A stretch of 35,562 nt of DNA, from the NCBI GenBank assembly GCA_029213195.1, contig JARGNI010000022.1:1-35562 (forward strand), in the 5' to 3' direction. The notes below the pieces were generated by a model. That model was given only the letters and a program-made list of their open reading frames with translations, did no database searches and was not told the DNA's origin. This document shows, one piece after another, positions 1 through 7,227 of the stretch. The stretch is from Verrucomicrobiales bacterium (GTDB taxonomy: Bacteria; Verrucomicrobiota; Verrucomicrobiia; Verrucomicrobiales; DEV007). The position numbers and the translations under genes were made by a program. Each line of letters starts with the position of its first letter. The stretch's first letter is position 1.

Positions 1-237
1 TTTTCACCAACGAGACGGAGGGACATCGTCCCCGATGTCCGCCGAGAAGGGAATGATGCGCGGTGAAGACCGAAAGCGGACCGCGAGGACGCGGTCCCTC
101 CCAGGCAGGCGAAATGGTCCTTCGATTTTTCACCAACGAGACGGAGGGACATCGTCCCCGATGTCCGCCGAGAAGGGAATGGCGCACGGTGAAGACCGAA
201 AGCGGACCGCGAGGACGCGGTCCCTCCTCGGCAGGCA
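1..237. repeat. Two tandem copies of a 126-bp repeat with paired hairpins
   Basis: The sequence from 1 recurs with a period of exactly 126 bases (position 5 matches 131), with few substitutions, and fades out near 237. Because 126 is divisible by three, an ORF runs through both copies, but its arginine-rich translation does not look like a protein. Each unit holds two perfect 8-4-8 hairpins: GGACATCG-TCCC-CGATGTCC at 21-40 and 147-166, and GGACCGCG-AGGA-CGCGGTCC at 78-97 and 204-223. The first is an inverted copy of the same element as the second. The left edge of the array is cut by the window, so the copy number is unknown. Confidence 0.9.
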
Positions 238-320
238 AAATTGTTCTCCGCCCTCATTCTCACCCATACAGTCGCCCGCACTTGACCTGGAGTCCTATGC
301 GGCCCTATCTTTTCTCCCCC

Positions 321-860
321 ATGATCGAACGTCGAACTGCCATCGAACGCATCTCCCTCCTCGTGGGAGGTGCCCTGTCTCCCCAACTCACCGCCGGCCT
401 CATGGGTCAGGTCCTCAACGAAGGAGACAGTGTCGAAATCACCGATGCGCAACGGGATCTTCTCGCCGAAGTCGCCGATGTCATCATCCCCGAGACCGAT
501 ACTCCCGGTGCCAAGGAAGCCGGGGCTCACGAGTTCATCATCCGCCTGATGCGGGACTGCTACGAGCTCCCTGCGCAGGAAAAATTCTACGCCGGTCTGG
601 CCCGGATCGATGAGCGCAGCCAGACCGCCTATGAGAAACCTTTCGTCGATCTTTCCCGGAAAGAACAAATCGCGATCATGACCGAGACCGGGAAGAAGGA
701 CAAAGGCTACTTCAAACAGATCAAGCAACTCTCCCAGGTCGGCTACTTCACCTCCGAAATCGGAGTGACGCAGAATCTCCAATACATGCCCATCCCCGGA
801 CGATTCGAAGGCGATGTCCCCTATGAGAAGGGCCAAGGCGTCATCATGAACGCCCGCTAA
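321..860 (+). CDS. Gluconate 2-dehydrogenase subunit 3-like protein (small subunit of GMC dehydrogenase)
   Basis: A 179-residue protein if started at the ATG at 321; an in-frame ATG at 297 is the alternative. It matches the Gluconate_2dh3 family by its core, where a stretch such as LLAEVADVIIPETDTPGAKEAG (about residues 45-66) is diagnostic. The N-terminus (ERRTAIERISLLVGGALS) has twin arginines before a hydrophobic stretch, a Tat-like signal. In this family the small subunit carries the signal and escorts a signal-less GMC catalytic subunit across the membrane. The GMC gene follows 72 bases downstream on the same strand and lacks a signal peptide, which fits that arrangement. An upstream ORF extension through the 126-bp repeat is not credible as coding. 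Confidence 0.82.
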   Translation: MIERRTAIERISLLVGGALSPQLTAGLMGQVLNEGDSVEITDAQRDLLAEVADVIIPETDTPGAKEAGAHEFIIRLMRDCYELPAQEKFYAGLARIDERSQTAYEKPFVDLSRKEQIAIMTETGKKDKGYFKQIKQLSQVGYFTSEIGVTQNLQYMPIPGRFEGDVPYEKGQGVIMNAR

Positions 861-874
861 TCGGCCCAACAGGG

Positions 875-930
875 TTCACCCCCCTCCCCTTCTTTCCTAC
901 TTTTCTTCTCTACTCCTTCCCTTCTCCTCC
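875..930 (+). other. Polypyrimidine tract leading into the GMC oxidoreductase gene
   Basis: In these 56 bases only three purines occur on the plus strand (A at 878, 899 and 912). The tract ends two bases before the start codon at 933, so the gene has no Shine-Dalgarno sequence. Confidence 0.75.
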
Positions 931-932
931 AA

Positions 933-2648
933 ATGCCCAATCTCAATATCGAAGCCAAGAAAGCCAACACCTACGACGCGATCGTGATCGGTTCGGGTGT
1001 TTCGGGTGGCTACGCCGCCAAGGAACTCACCGAGAAAGGGCTCAAAGTCCTCATGCTCGAGCGGGGACGAATGCTCAATCATGTCGCCGACTACGAAGCG
1101 GCGATGAAACATCCCTGGGAGTTCCAATACAACGGTCAGCTCACCAACGAGCAGAAGGAACGTTCCCCCAAGTTGGCGCGCGATTATCCCTACAACGAAA
1201 TGACCGCCGACTATTGGATGTGCGACCGCGACTCCATGTATGTCGAGAAGAAGCGGTTCGACTGGTTCCGCCCTGACATTGTCGGTGGAAAATCGATCAT
1301 GTGGGGTCGCCAGTGCTATCGCTTCAGCGACCTCGACTTCGAGGCCAATGCCAGGGACGGCCATGGAGTCGACTGGCCAATTCGATACAAGGACATCGCT
1401 CCCTGGTATTCCTATGTCGAGAAGTTCGCCGGGATTTCGGGAGAAGCACTCGGCCTCCCGCAACTCCCCGACAGCGAGTTCCTTCCGCCGATGGAGATGA
1501 CCTTTGTCGAGAAGGAAGTTCGCAAGCGAATCGAGAAGAACTTCCCCGGACGTCATATGACGATCGGTCGTGTCGCCAACCTCTCCGCGGCAAAGGAAGC
1601 CCAGCTCGGAGTGGGTCGTGGCCCTTGCCAGTTCCGCAATCGCTGCCAGTGGGGGTGCCCTTTCGGCGCCTACTTCAGCACCCAGTCCGCGACCCTCCCC
1701 GCCGCCACCGCGACTGGCAATCTCACGCTGCGCCCCGACTCCATCGTCCGGGAAATTCTTTTCGATAACGATACGCAGAAAGGCACAGGCGTCAGCGTGA
1801 TCGATTCCCAGACCCAGGAGGAGCGGGAGTTCTATTCCCCGATCGTCTTTGTCTGTGCGAGCACCGTTGGCACCACGGCGATTCTCCTGAACTCCATCTC
1901 GGATCGGTTCCCCAATGGCTTCGGAAACGATTCCGGAGAGCTCGGACACAACCTCATGGATCACCACTTCCGGGCCGGAGCACGCGGAACCTGGGAAGGA
2001 GATCACGATCGCTACATCTACGGTCATCGCCCCAACGGCATCTACATCCCTCGCTTTGCGAACATCGGTGATGACAAGCGTGACTTCCTTCGTGGCTTTG
2101 GCTACCAGGGTGGTGGTTTGCGCGGGAACTGGCGACGGGCCGTGGCCGAACTGAGCTTTGGCGAGGATTTCAAGAACACGGTGACGGAACCCGGCGACTG
2201 GTCGATGGGACTGGGCGGCTTTGGCGAAACCCTCCCCTACCACGAAAACCGAATGTGGCTCGACAAGGACAACCTCGACAAGTGGGGCATCCCCGTCGTT
2301 GCCTTCGACGCCGAGTTCAAGGAGAACGAGCAGAAGATGCGAGAGGCGATCAAAAACGACGCGGCCGAGATGCTCGAGTCCGCAGGACTCAAGAATGTGC
2401 GTACCTACGATGGCGAATCCTTTCCCGGCTCTGCGATCCACGAGATGGGAACGGCCCGCATGGGCAAGGATCCGGAGACCTCGGTCTGCAACGGCAACAA
2501 CCAGGTCCACGCCGCAAAGAATGTCTTCCTAACCGATGGCGCCTGCATGACATCCGTCTCCTGTGTGAATCCGTCGCTCACCTTCATGGCCCTGACGGCA
2601 CGAGCAGTGGACTTTGCGGTCGGTGAGATGAAGAAGGGGAATCTTTAG
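933..2648 (+). CDS. GMC-family FAD-dependent oxidoreductase
   Basis: A 571-residue flavoprotein. The N-terminal dinucleotide-binding fold shows GSGVSGG at residues 20-26 after a beta strand (YDAIVIG), and an acidic end to the second strand (VLMLERG). The C-terminal GMC domain has HEMGTARMG (His about 503) and CVNPSLTFMAL (Asn about 546), the expected catalytic His/Asn pair. A cysteine-rich stretch (CQFRNRCQWGCPFG, about residues 230-245) is typical of sugar-type GMC dehydrogenases that work with a Gluconate_2dh3 subunit. There is no signal peptide; export together with the upstream Tat-type subunit is inferred. The likely substrate is a sugar, sugar alcohol or glycoside, with electrons passed to a cytochrome or quinone; related two-subunit enzymes include glucoside 3-dehydrogenases. 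The exact substrate cannot be read from sequence. Confidence 0.92.
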   Translation: MPNLNIEAKKANTYDAIVIGSGVSGGYAAKELTEKGLKVLMLERGRMLNHVADYEAAMKHPWEFQYNGQLTNEQKERSPKLARDYPYNEMTADYWMCDRDSMYVEKKRFDWFRPDIVGGKSIMWGRQCYRFSDLDFEANARDGHGVDWPIRYKDIAPWYSYVEKFAGISGEALGLPQLPDSEFLPPMEMTFVEKEVRKRIEKNFPGRHMTIGRVANLSAAKEAQLGVGRGPCQFRNRCQWGCPFGAYFSTQSATLPAATATGNLTLRPDSIVREILFDNDTQKGTGVSVIDSQTQEEREFYSPIVFVCASTVGTTAILLNSISDRFPNGFGNDSGELGHNLMDHHFRAGARGTWEGDHDRYIYGHRPNGIYIPRFANIGDDKRDFLRGFGYQGGGLRGNWRRAVAELSFGEDFKNTVTEPGDWSMGLGGFGETLPYHENRMWLDKDNLDKWGIPVVAFDAEFKENEQKMREAIKNDAAEMLESAGLKNVRTYDGESFPGSAIHEMGTARMGKDPETSVCNGNNQVHAAKNVFLTDGACMTSVSCVNPSLTFMALTARAVDFAVGEMKKGNL

Positions 2649-2649
2649 A

Positions 2650-2671
2650 CCGGAAGGGGACCACCTGCCGG
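2650..2671. terminator. Imperfect hairpin between convergent genes
   Basis: CCGGAAGG and CCTGCCGG pair at 7 of 8 positions around a 6-base loop. It begins 2 bases after the GMC stop codon and ends 10 bases before the convergent DUF697-like stop. No T-run follows on either strand, so terminator function is only suggested by position. Confidence 0.4.
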
Positions 2672-2680
2672 CAAACACTC

Positions 2681-3322
2681 TTACATATTGCGAAAAATCT
2701 CTGCTGTCTTGGCTTCGAATTCTTCCTCGCTCAGGACTCCGGCGTCGCGCAGCTCTTCGAGTTTCTTGACCAGCTCGTAGTTCTTCTGCGCCACTTCTTC
2801 TTTCCCTTCAAACTTCTTCACGAAGTCCTTTCCTTTCTCGAGACAGTCACGATAGGTCTCCTTCGCCTTCTCGAGATCGACATCGAGGAAGTTGCCATGT
2901 TCCTTGAAATGATGGATCGCAACCTGGCAGACCGCATAGGTGGAAGCTCCTGACAAAGCCATCATGCTGAGTCCTCCAATGATGGATCCCACTCCCGGGA
3001 TGACCTTGATCATGCTCGCCCCGATCCGGGCAAAGGTTCCGCCTGCGAGGGCAGCGACGAAGCGTTTCCCAGTCGATTCCGAATAGTCGATCTCGTAGGT
3101 GTTGGCGAGTTGCTTCAGGGCATCCATCTGGATGGCCGTCACGGCAGCCACGTCGAAAAGCGGAACCGGAACGGCTCCCGCCCCCACGGACCAGAGGGTG
3201 TGGTTGCGCACGATGCGATCTGCAGCCGCATCCGGATCCCCGTTGGAAGGAATCGTAAGGTCCGTCGCAGTTTCGTCGGACGAAGAGGGAGTGGATTGGG
3301 TAGGATCTTCGGAGTCGCTCAT
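2681..3322 (-). CDS. DUF697-like membrane protein with C-terminal SHOCT domain
   Basis: Starting at the ATG at 3322 (MSDSEDP) gives 213 residues; an upstream ATG at 3334 is possible. After a Ser/Thr/Asp-rich N-terminus (about 1-35) comes a DUF697-like region: ADRIVRNHTLWSVGAGAVPVPLFDVAAVTAIQMDALKQLA, then KRFVAALAGG and a glycine-rich hydrophobic segment (IKVIPGVGSIIGGLSMMALSGASTYAV) likely to be membrane-inserted. DUF697 domains occur in YcjF-type proteins linked to GTPases and stress. The C-terminus (LVKKLEELRDAGVLSEEEFEAKTAEIF) is a clear SHOCT domain, a short module often fused to membrane proteins. The gene is divergent from the sulfatase at 3491 and convergent with the GMC gene. Cellular role is unknown. 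Confidence 0.8.
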   Translation of the reverse strand: MSDSEDPTQSTPSSSDETATDLTIPSNGDPDAAADRIVRNHTLWSVGAGAVPVPLFDVAAVTAIQMDALKQLANTYEIDYSESTGKRFVAALAGGTFARIGASMIKVIPGVGSIIGGLSMMALSGASTYAVCQVAIHHFKEHGNFLDVDLEKAKETYRDCLEKGKDFVKKFEGKEEVAQKNYELVKKLEELRDAGVLSEEEFEAKTAEIFRNM

Positions 3323-3423
3323 GAGAACCATCATTCTACAGACGGCCTCGAAAGGCGATTACAATATCCTGCCCAACTTGGAGCGGAGAAGCGGCCCTCG
3401 GCTCGGCAATTCCATCGATCCTT

Positions 3424-3441
3424 CGCAATCCCTCGATTGCG
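3424..3441. repeat. Perfect 7-4-7 hairpin in a divergent promoter region
   Basis: CGCAATC-CCTC-GATTGCG forms a perfect 7-bp stem with a 4-base loop. It lies in the 168-base divergent region between the DUF697-like gene and the sulfatase, 49 bases before the sulfatase ATG. It could be an operator or an mRNA leader hairpin. Confidence 0.55.
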
Positions 3442-3490
3442 TTCGAAAAGCGATGGAGATTCTCCGGGGAGCAAAGACATTGGCTGCCCT

Positions 3491-5008
3491 ATGAAATTTC
3501 GTCTCCTTTTTGCCGCCTTGCTTCTCAGCGGATTCCTTCACGCCGATGATCGGCCCGGCGATGATCGCCCCAACATCCTCTGGATCTTTTCGGAGGATCT
3601 TTCTCCCTACTTTGGTTGCTACGACGATCCCATCAACTCAGGCCACACCCCGGCGATCGATAAGCTGGCGGCAGAAGGAGTTCTTTTCCGTCGGGCCTTT
3701 ACTCCGGCTCCGGTATGCTCCCCCGCGAGATCCGCGATCATCACCGGGAAGATGCAGACGACGACCGGCACTCATCAGCATCGTTCGAGTCGGTCTCCGA
3801 ATGGAAACATCGTCCCCGAAGACACTCGGATTCATCTTCCGGAAGGAATGAAGACGATCCCTGAGCTGATGCGAGAAGCGGGCTATTTCACCTTCAACAG
3901 CGGGAAGGACGACTACAACTTTCACTACGATCGCCGGGATCTCTACTCCGTCGGGACCAAGGACGACTACGAGCCGGGAATGAATGGATGGCAGGGAAAC
4001 TTTGCCCGTCACAGCGGCTCCTTTACCGAAGATACCTGGAAGAGTCGCCCCAAGGAAGGCCAACCCTGGTTTGGACTGATCATGATCTGGGGAGGCAAAG
4101 CCAAGGCCAAGCATGTTCGGAAGGGCGAGAAGCTGGCCGATGGAGACGTCCCGCTCCCCCCCTACTATCCGGAAAGCCCCGAGCTCCAGCAATCCTGGAC
4201 CGAACACTACAATGCGGCGCGAGGCGCGGATGCCCAGATCGAGGAAATCCTCGCTTTGCTGAAGAAGGACGGAGAACTGGAGAATACGATCGTCTTTTTC
4301 TTTTCCGATCATGGCAACAACCAGAGCCTGCGTCACAAGCAGTTTTGCTACGAGGGCGGTGTGCACATCCCTTTGATCATTCGAGGAAACCATCCGGCGC
4401 TCAAAGCGGGAACGGTGCGCAAGGAACTCGTGAACGGATTGGATATCCCGGCCACGACCCTGGCTTTCGCCGGTGCCGAGTTGCCCGATCATCTCGATGG
4501 CCAGGATCTCTTTTCTGAGGACTACAAACCGGTCGATTTCGTGATCTCGGCGCGCGATCGCTGCGACTACACGATCGATCGCATCCGAACCGTCCGCACC
4601 GACAAGCTCCGCTACATCCGGAACTTCTTCCTCGATCGTCCCATGCTGCAGGCCCAGTATCGGGATCTGCGACCCCCTGTCCTCGCTCTGAAACGCCTTC
4701 GAGATGCGGGAGAACTGACCGAATACCAGCGGGAGCACTGGTTCGGAGAGCGCCCGAGGGACGAACTTTACGATCTCGCCAATGACCCTCACGAGGTCAA
4801 CAACCTTGCTGACGACCCGGCCTACGCCGAAGAGCTGAAACGCCATCGCGAGATCCTCGAAACCTGGATGAAAGAGACGGATGACCAAGGTCAATACCCC
4901 GAACCCGCCGTCCAACTCAAGGCCACCTACGATCTCTGGAAGGACAAGCCCATTTTCAAGAATGCGGAGGTCAATCCGGAATACGATCAGTTCAAGAAAG
5001 ACGAGTGA
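3491..5008 (+). CDS. Sulfatase (heparan N-sulfatase/S1-type), exported
   Basis: A 505-residue protein with a signal peptide (MKFRLLFAALLLSGFLHA). The ATG at 3491 is chosen because it begins this signal; the reading frame is open further upstream without a signal. The sulfatase signature CSPAR starts at Cys76, the residue converted to formylglycine. The N-terminal metal-binding loop reads FSEDLSPYFGCY (Ser-Glu-Asp rather than the usual Asp-Asp), and the second metal site reads FFSDHGNN. The SED variant and the C-terminal RDELYDLANDPHEVNNLADDP block resemble the N-sulfoglucosamine sulfohydrolase-like group common in Planctomycetota and Verrucomicrobiota. It probably removes sulfate from a polysaccharide or glycan in the periplasm; the substrate is not known. 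The HD-domain gene follows after 25 bases. Confidence 0.93.
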   Translation: MKFRLLFAALLLSGFLHADDRPGDDRPNILWIFSEDLSPYFGCYDDPINSGHTPAIDKLAAEGVLFRRAFTPAPVCSPARSAIITGKMQTTTGTHQHRSSRSPNGNIVPEDTRIHLPEGMKTIPELMREAGYFTFNSGKDDYNFHYDRRDLYSVGTKDDYEPGMNGWQGNFARHSGSFTEDTWKSRPKEGQPWFGLIMIWGGKAKAKHVRKGEKLADGDVPLPPYYPESPELQQSWTEHYNAARGADAQIEEILALLKKDGELENTIVFFFSDHGNNQSLRHKQFCYEGGVHIPLIIRGNHPALKAGTVRKELVNGLDIPATTLAFAGAELPDHLDGQDLFSEDYKPVDFVISARDRCDYTIDRIRTVRTDKLRYIRNFFLDRPMLQAQYRDLRPPVLALKRLRDAGELTEYQREHWFGERPRDELYDLANDPHEVNNLADDPAYAEELKRHREILETWMKETDDQGQYPEPAVQLKATYDLWKDKPIFKNAEVNPEYDQFKKDE

Positions 5009-5033
5009 TTTGTCTCACCTCCCAAGCCCGGAG

Positions 5034-5534
5034 ATGAAATCAGAGAAACTCATCAAGGCAGTGCGAAACGCTGCCATCGAGCGCTTCCCCATGCCACTGG
5101 GCGGAATTCATGGCCTGGCTCACTGGGAGAGAGTTCATGAAAATGGCATCATCCTCGCAAAACATTCCGGGGCGGATCTTCTTGTCGTGCGACTGTTCGC
5201 CTATCTCCACGATTGTTGTCGGGAATCGGATGGGAGTGATTTCGAACACGGTCTGCGAGCCGCCCGATATGCAGAGATCCTGAAAAAGGAATTCCTCTCG
5301 ATCTCGGAGGAGCAATTCGATCTCCTCTACCACGCCTGTGAATTCCACGAGCGAGGGCGCGTCACCGATGATCCTACCGTCGGCACTTGCTGGGATGCGG
5401 ATCGACTGGACCTGGGAAGAGTTTTCATCAAGCCAGCCCCGAAATTACTTTCGACGGATCGCGCCAAGTCAAAGTCCGTTATCCATTGGGCCACTCAACG
5501 CAGCCGAGGTCACAAGGCCAAACTGAAAGCGTAG
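5034..5534 (+). CDS. HD-domain phosphohydrolase-like protein
   Basis: A 166-residue soluble protein starting at ATG 5034, preceded by GGAG at close spacing. The frame is open upstream into the sulfatase gene, but that part is not protein-like. HD-type metal ligands are visible: GLAHWERV (His about 24), YLHDCCRES (adjacent His-Asp about 51-52), YHACEFHERGR, and a distal acidic pair in CWDADRLDLGR. This pattern matches small HD proteins of unknown substrate. It lies 25 bases after the sulfatase and may be co-transcribed, though nothing connects the two functions. The C-terminal tail after STDRAK is basic and less conserved-looking. Confidence 0.82.
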   Translation: MKSEKLIKAVRNAAIERFPMPLGGIHGLAHWERVHENGIILAKHSGADLLVVRLFAYLHDCCRESDGSDFEHGLRAARYAEILKKEFLSISEEQFDLLYHACEFHERGRVTDDPTVGTCWDADRLDLGRVFIKPAPKLLSTDRAKSKSVIHWATQRSRGHKAKLKA

Positions 5535-5549
5535 CCGAATACGACAGGA

Positions 5550-5634
5550 AGAACATCGACGGAGAATCGCCTTCGTTCGCCATGATTGCTTCACTCGCCG
5601 GCTCGATTCCAAGCATTGAGTAAATCGATGTTCT
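5550..5634. repeat. 10-bp perfect inverted repeat with nested arms
   Basis: AGAACATCGA at 5550-5559 is the exact reverse complement of TCGATGTTCT at 5625-5634, 65 bases apart. A second pair, GAATCG at 5564-5569 and CGATTC at 5603-5608, is nested inside. The element fills most of the gap before the lipoprotein gene at 5688. It could be a structured leader or a small mobile-element relic; no target-site duplication is visible. Confidence 0.5.
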
Positions 5635-5687
5635 CAGTCATTTTATCGATTCGGAAACAAAGACCAGATACCCTAGGCTCTTTCACC

Positions 5688-6083
5688 ATGAATCCTATTC
5701 GCCTCTTTCTCGCCCTGACTGTTGCCCTCACTCTCGCATCCGTATCCTGTTCACGAGAGGAATGGACGGTCGAATATGGCACCCCCAAAGCGCAATTGGT
5801 GGAAGCAAATCTTGCGACAAAAGGGGAAGCCTTCATCGGTGACAAGGTCACCGTCAAAGGAGTGGTATCTGCAGTCGACACTTCTCAACCGGATGCAGCC
5901 TGGGTTCAGCTATCGGAGGGAACCCGATGCAACCTCAGACATCTCAAGGTAATGGCAGAAAACTGCGAAGTTGGCGAAGAGATCGACATCAGTGGAATTC
6001 TCAAGCGGACAATAAATGGCGAACTCATTCTCGACCCAGCAGTCGTCGGAGATCCGAAAATGAAGTTTCAGCCTACCGATTAG
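5688..6083 (+). CDS. Small OB-fold-like exported protein, probable lipoprotein
   Basis: A 131-residue protein started at ATG 5688, the codon that begins a signal sequence (MNPIRLFLALTVALTLASVSC). The Cys at about 21 is a plausible lipid-attachment residue, although the preceding residues S-V-S fit the lipobox consensus imperfectly. The mature part (GDKVTVKGVVSAVDTSQPDAAWVQLSEG, then GEEIDISGILKR and ELILDP) has the strand spacing of an OB-fold of the tRNA-anti/DUF4920 kind. Such periplasmic OB domains have no firmly known function. It stands alone between the 85-base inverted-repeat region and a convergent ferredoxin-like gene. Confidence 0.7.
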   Translation: MNPIRLFLALTVALTLASVSCSREEWTVEYGTPKAQLVEANLATKGEAFIGDKVTVKGVVSAVDTSQPDAAWVQLSEGTRCNLRHLKVMAENCEVGEEIDISGILKRTINGELILDPAVVGDPKMKFQPTD

Positions 6084-6107
6084 GGGACCCCGAAGGATTG
6101 ACTGATT

Positions 6108-6359
6108 TCATCTCACTCCTTCCGCGAGCATTTCTTCCAAGCTTTCAACTGTAAGTCGGTGCAATCTCTTCTTGTTTGGCAAGAGAAGCGCGTTGGGACC
6201 CTTCTTGCATTTCCCGAGGCACTTGCAGGGAACGACTTCGACAGGAAGATCGTCTCGATCGGCGAGAACCCGGCAGAGATTCTTCCCTTTTCTCGGGTGT
6301 CCTTCGACCCTTTTGCGACTGGGTTTGTCACACTTGCGACAGATCAATAGCTTTTCCAC
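6108..6359 (-). CDS. Thioredoxin-like [2Fe-2S] ferredoxin family protein
   Basis: An 83-residue protein. CRKC near the N-terminus and the later CKCLGKCKKGP (about residues 45-55) supply cysteines in the order seen in thioredoxin-like [2Fe-2S] ferredoxins and related DUF1636 proteins. In these families a CLGxCxxGP turn is followed by a strand and VTVESLEEML-type helix; here NALLLPNKKRLHRLTVESLEEMLAEG fits well. It is rich in lysine and arginine. The role would be electron transfer or cluster handling in the cytoplasm. It converges on the OB-fold lipoprotein gene, with 24 bases between the two stop codons. The family is reasonably clear; the partner is unknown. Confidence 0.72.
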   Translation of the reverse strand: MEKLLICRKCDKPSRKRVEGHPRKGKNLCRVLADRDDLPVEVVPCKCLGKCKKGPNALLLPNKKRLHRLTVESLEEMLAEGVR

Positions 6360-6537
6360 GTAGAAATGCTATCGCTACTGGGACCGAATCGCAATAAAAG
6401 ATCTCTTCTCAGGGATCCCCGAATTACGGGATCGATTTCGGAGCCTTTTCTTCTCCTCCTTGGAATCAAAAACGGATCCGTCAGAACCAAGAAAGAAGGA
6501 TTGACCATTGCCAGCAGATCCAGAACACTTTTCGCCT

Positions 6538-7125
6538 ATGGAAATTAGCCGCAACAAGGGTTCGTTTGGTTCGTTGGGAGGGGGCTGTTTTCTGCTCGTT
6601 TTTGTGGGTGTGGCATGGGCCATCTGTGCCGCGATCTTTCCAAAGCTTCCTGACTACGAAAAGGTCATGCAGGACGGCGAAGTCGTCGCGGGCGAGGTGG
6701 TTCGCGTGGAAACGGTGGACAATGTCACGATCAATGGAAAGAACCCTCGTCGCGTTCACTACCACTATGGGGAAGGAAAAAAGGGCTCCATGACCCTCGC
6801 GTTGGGCCAATCGGCCTCCAAGGGAAAGATCGAGGTGCGGGTGCTGGGAGACATCGCCTATCCTGTCGGGCTTCGCCCCCTCGCCCAACCGAAATGGTTG
6901 AAGTATGCATTCATCGGCGGACTGATCTTTGCCTCACTCATCCTCGTAGGCGGAATCATTCGCCTTCTGTTTCTCGGAGGCATTCTCGTCACCGCCGGAC
7001 ATGCTCTGCTGAAAGACAAGAATTCAGAAAAACCGCCACCACTCTCTCCAGGGCCTCCTCCAAGTTCACCTCCCGGACCTCCTCCGAGCACTCCACCCGG
7101 TCCCCCTCCCGGACCTACTGCGTAG
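6538..7125 (+). CDS. Membrane protein with proline-rich C-terminal tail
   Basis: With the ATG at 6538 the protein has 195 residues (an in-frame ATG at 6508 would add ten). It has two membrane segments: one near the N-terminus (GGCFLLVFVGVAWAICAAIF) and one around 130-155 (YAFIGGLIFASLILVGGIIRLLFLGGILV). The soluble loop between them (DGEVVAGEVVRVETVDNVTINGKNPRRVHYHYGEGKKGS) recalls the DUF3592-type pattern of short beta strands, but I do not assign it firmly. The tail is a degenerate PPGPPPS-type repeat ending GPPPGPTA. Function is unknown. Confidence 0.68.
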   Translation: MEISRNKGSFGSLGGGCFLLVFVGVAWAICAAIFPKLPDYEKVMQDGEVVAGEVVRVETVDNVTINGKNPRRVHYHYGEGKKGSMTLALGQSASKGKIEVRVLGDIAYPVGLRPLAQPKWLKYAFIGGLIFASLILVGGIIRLLFLGGILVTAGHALLKDKNSEKPPPLSPGPPPSSPPGPPPSTPPGPPPGPTA

Positions 7126-7193
7126 AATCGCGAGAGAAGACAGAATCGTCATCCTTGAGCGCGGCCTTTGCTCGTCCGAGCATTTCCGCCGAC

Positions 7194-7211
7194 TCCTCTC
7201 CGTAGAGAGGA
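7194..7211. terminator. Hairpin between convergent genes
   Basis: TCCTCTC-CGTA-GAGAGGA is a perfect 7-bp stem with a 4-base loop, placed between the ends of the proline-tailed membrane protein (7125) and the minus-strand sulfatase (7228). There is no T-run, so a role as bidirectional terminator is inferred from position only. Confidence 0.45.
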
Positions 7212-7227
7212 ATCTTCCGTCATCGCA

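Noticed and set aside
1-237. CRISPR array
   Set aside because: The units are 126-bp tandem copies without distinct spacers, and no cas gene is present.
35-613. ORF running through the 126-bp repeats into the subunit-3 gene region
   Set aside because: It is open only because 126 is a multiple of three; its composition is Arg-rich and repetitive, and another frame encodes the real subunit-3 protein.
897-2510. Long minus-strand ORF opposite the GMC gene (537 residues)
   Set aside because: It is antisense to a well-supported GMC enzyme, has no family match, and comes from codon bias in a GC-rich gene.
3638-4915. 425-residue minus-strand ORF opposite the sulfatase at 3491
   Set aside because: It is a shadow of a sulfatase with a signal peptide and formylglycine motif.
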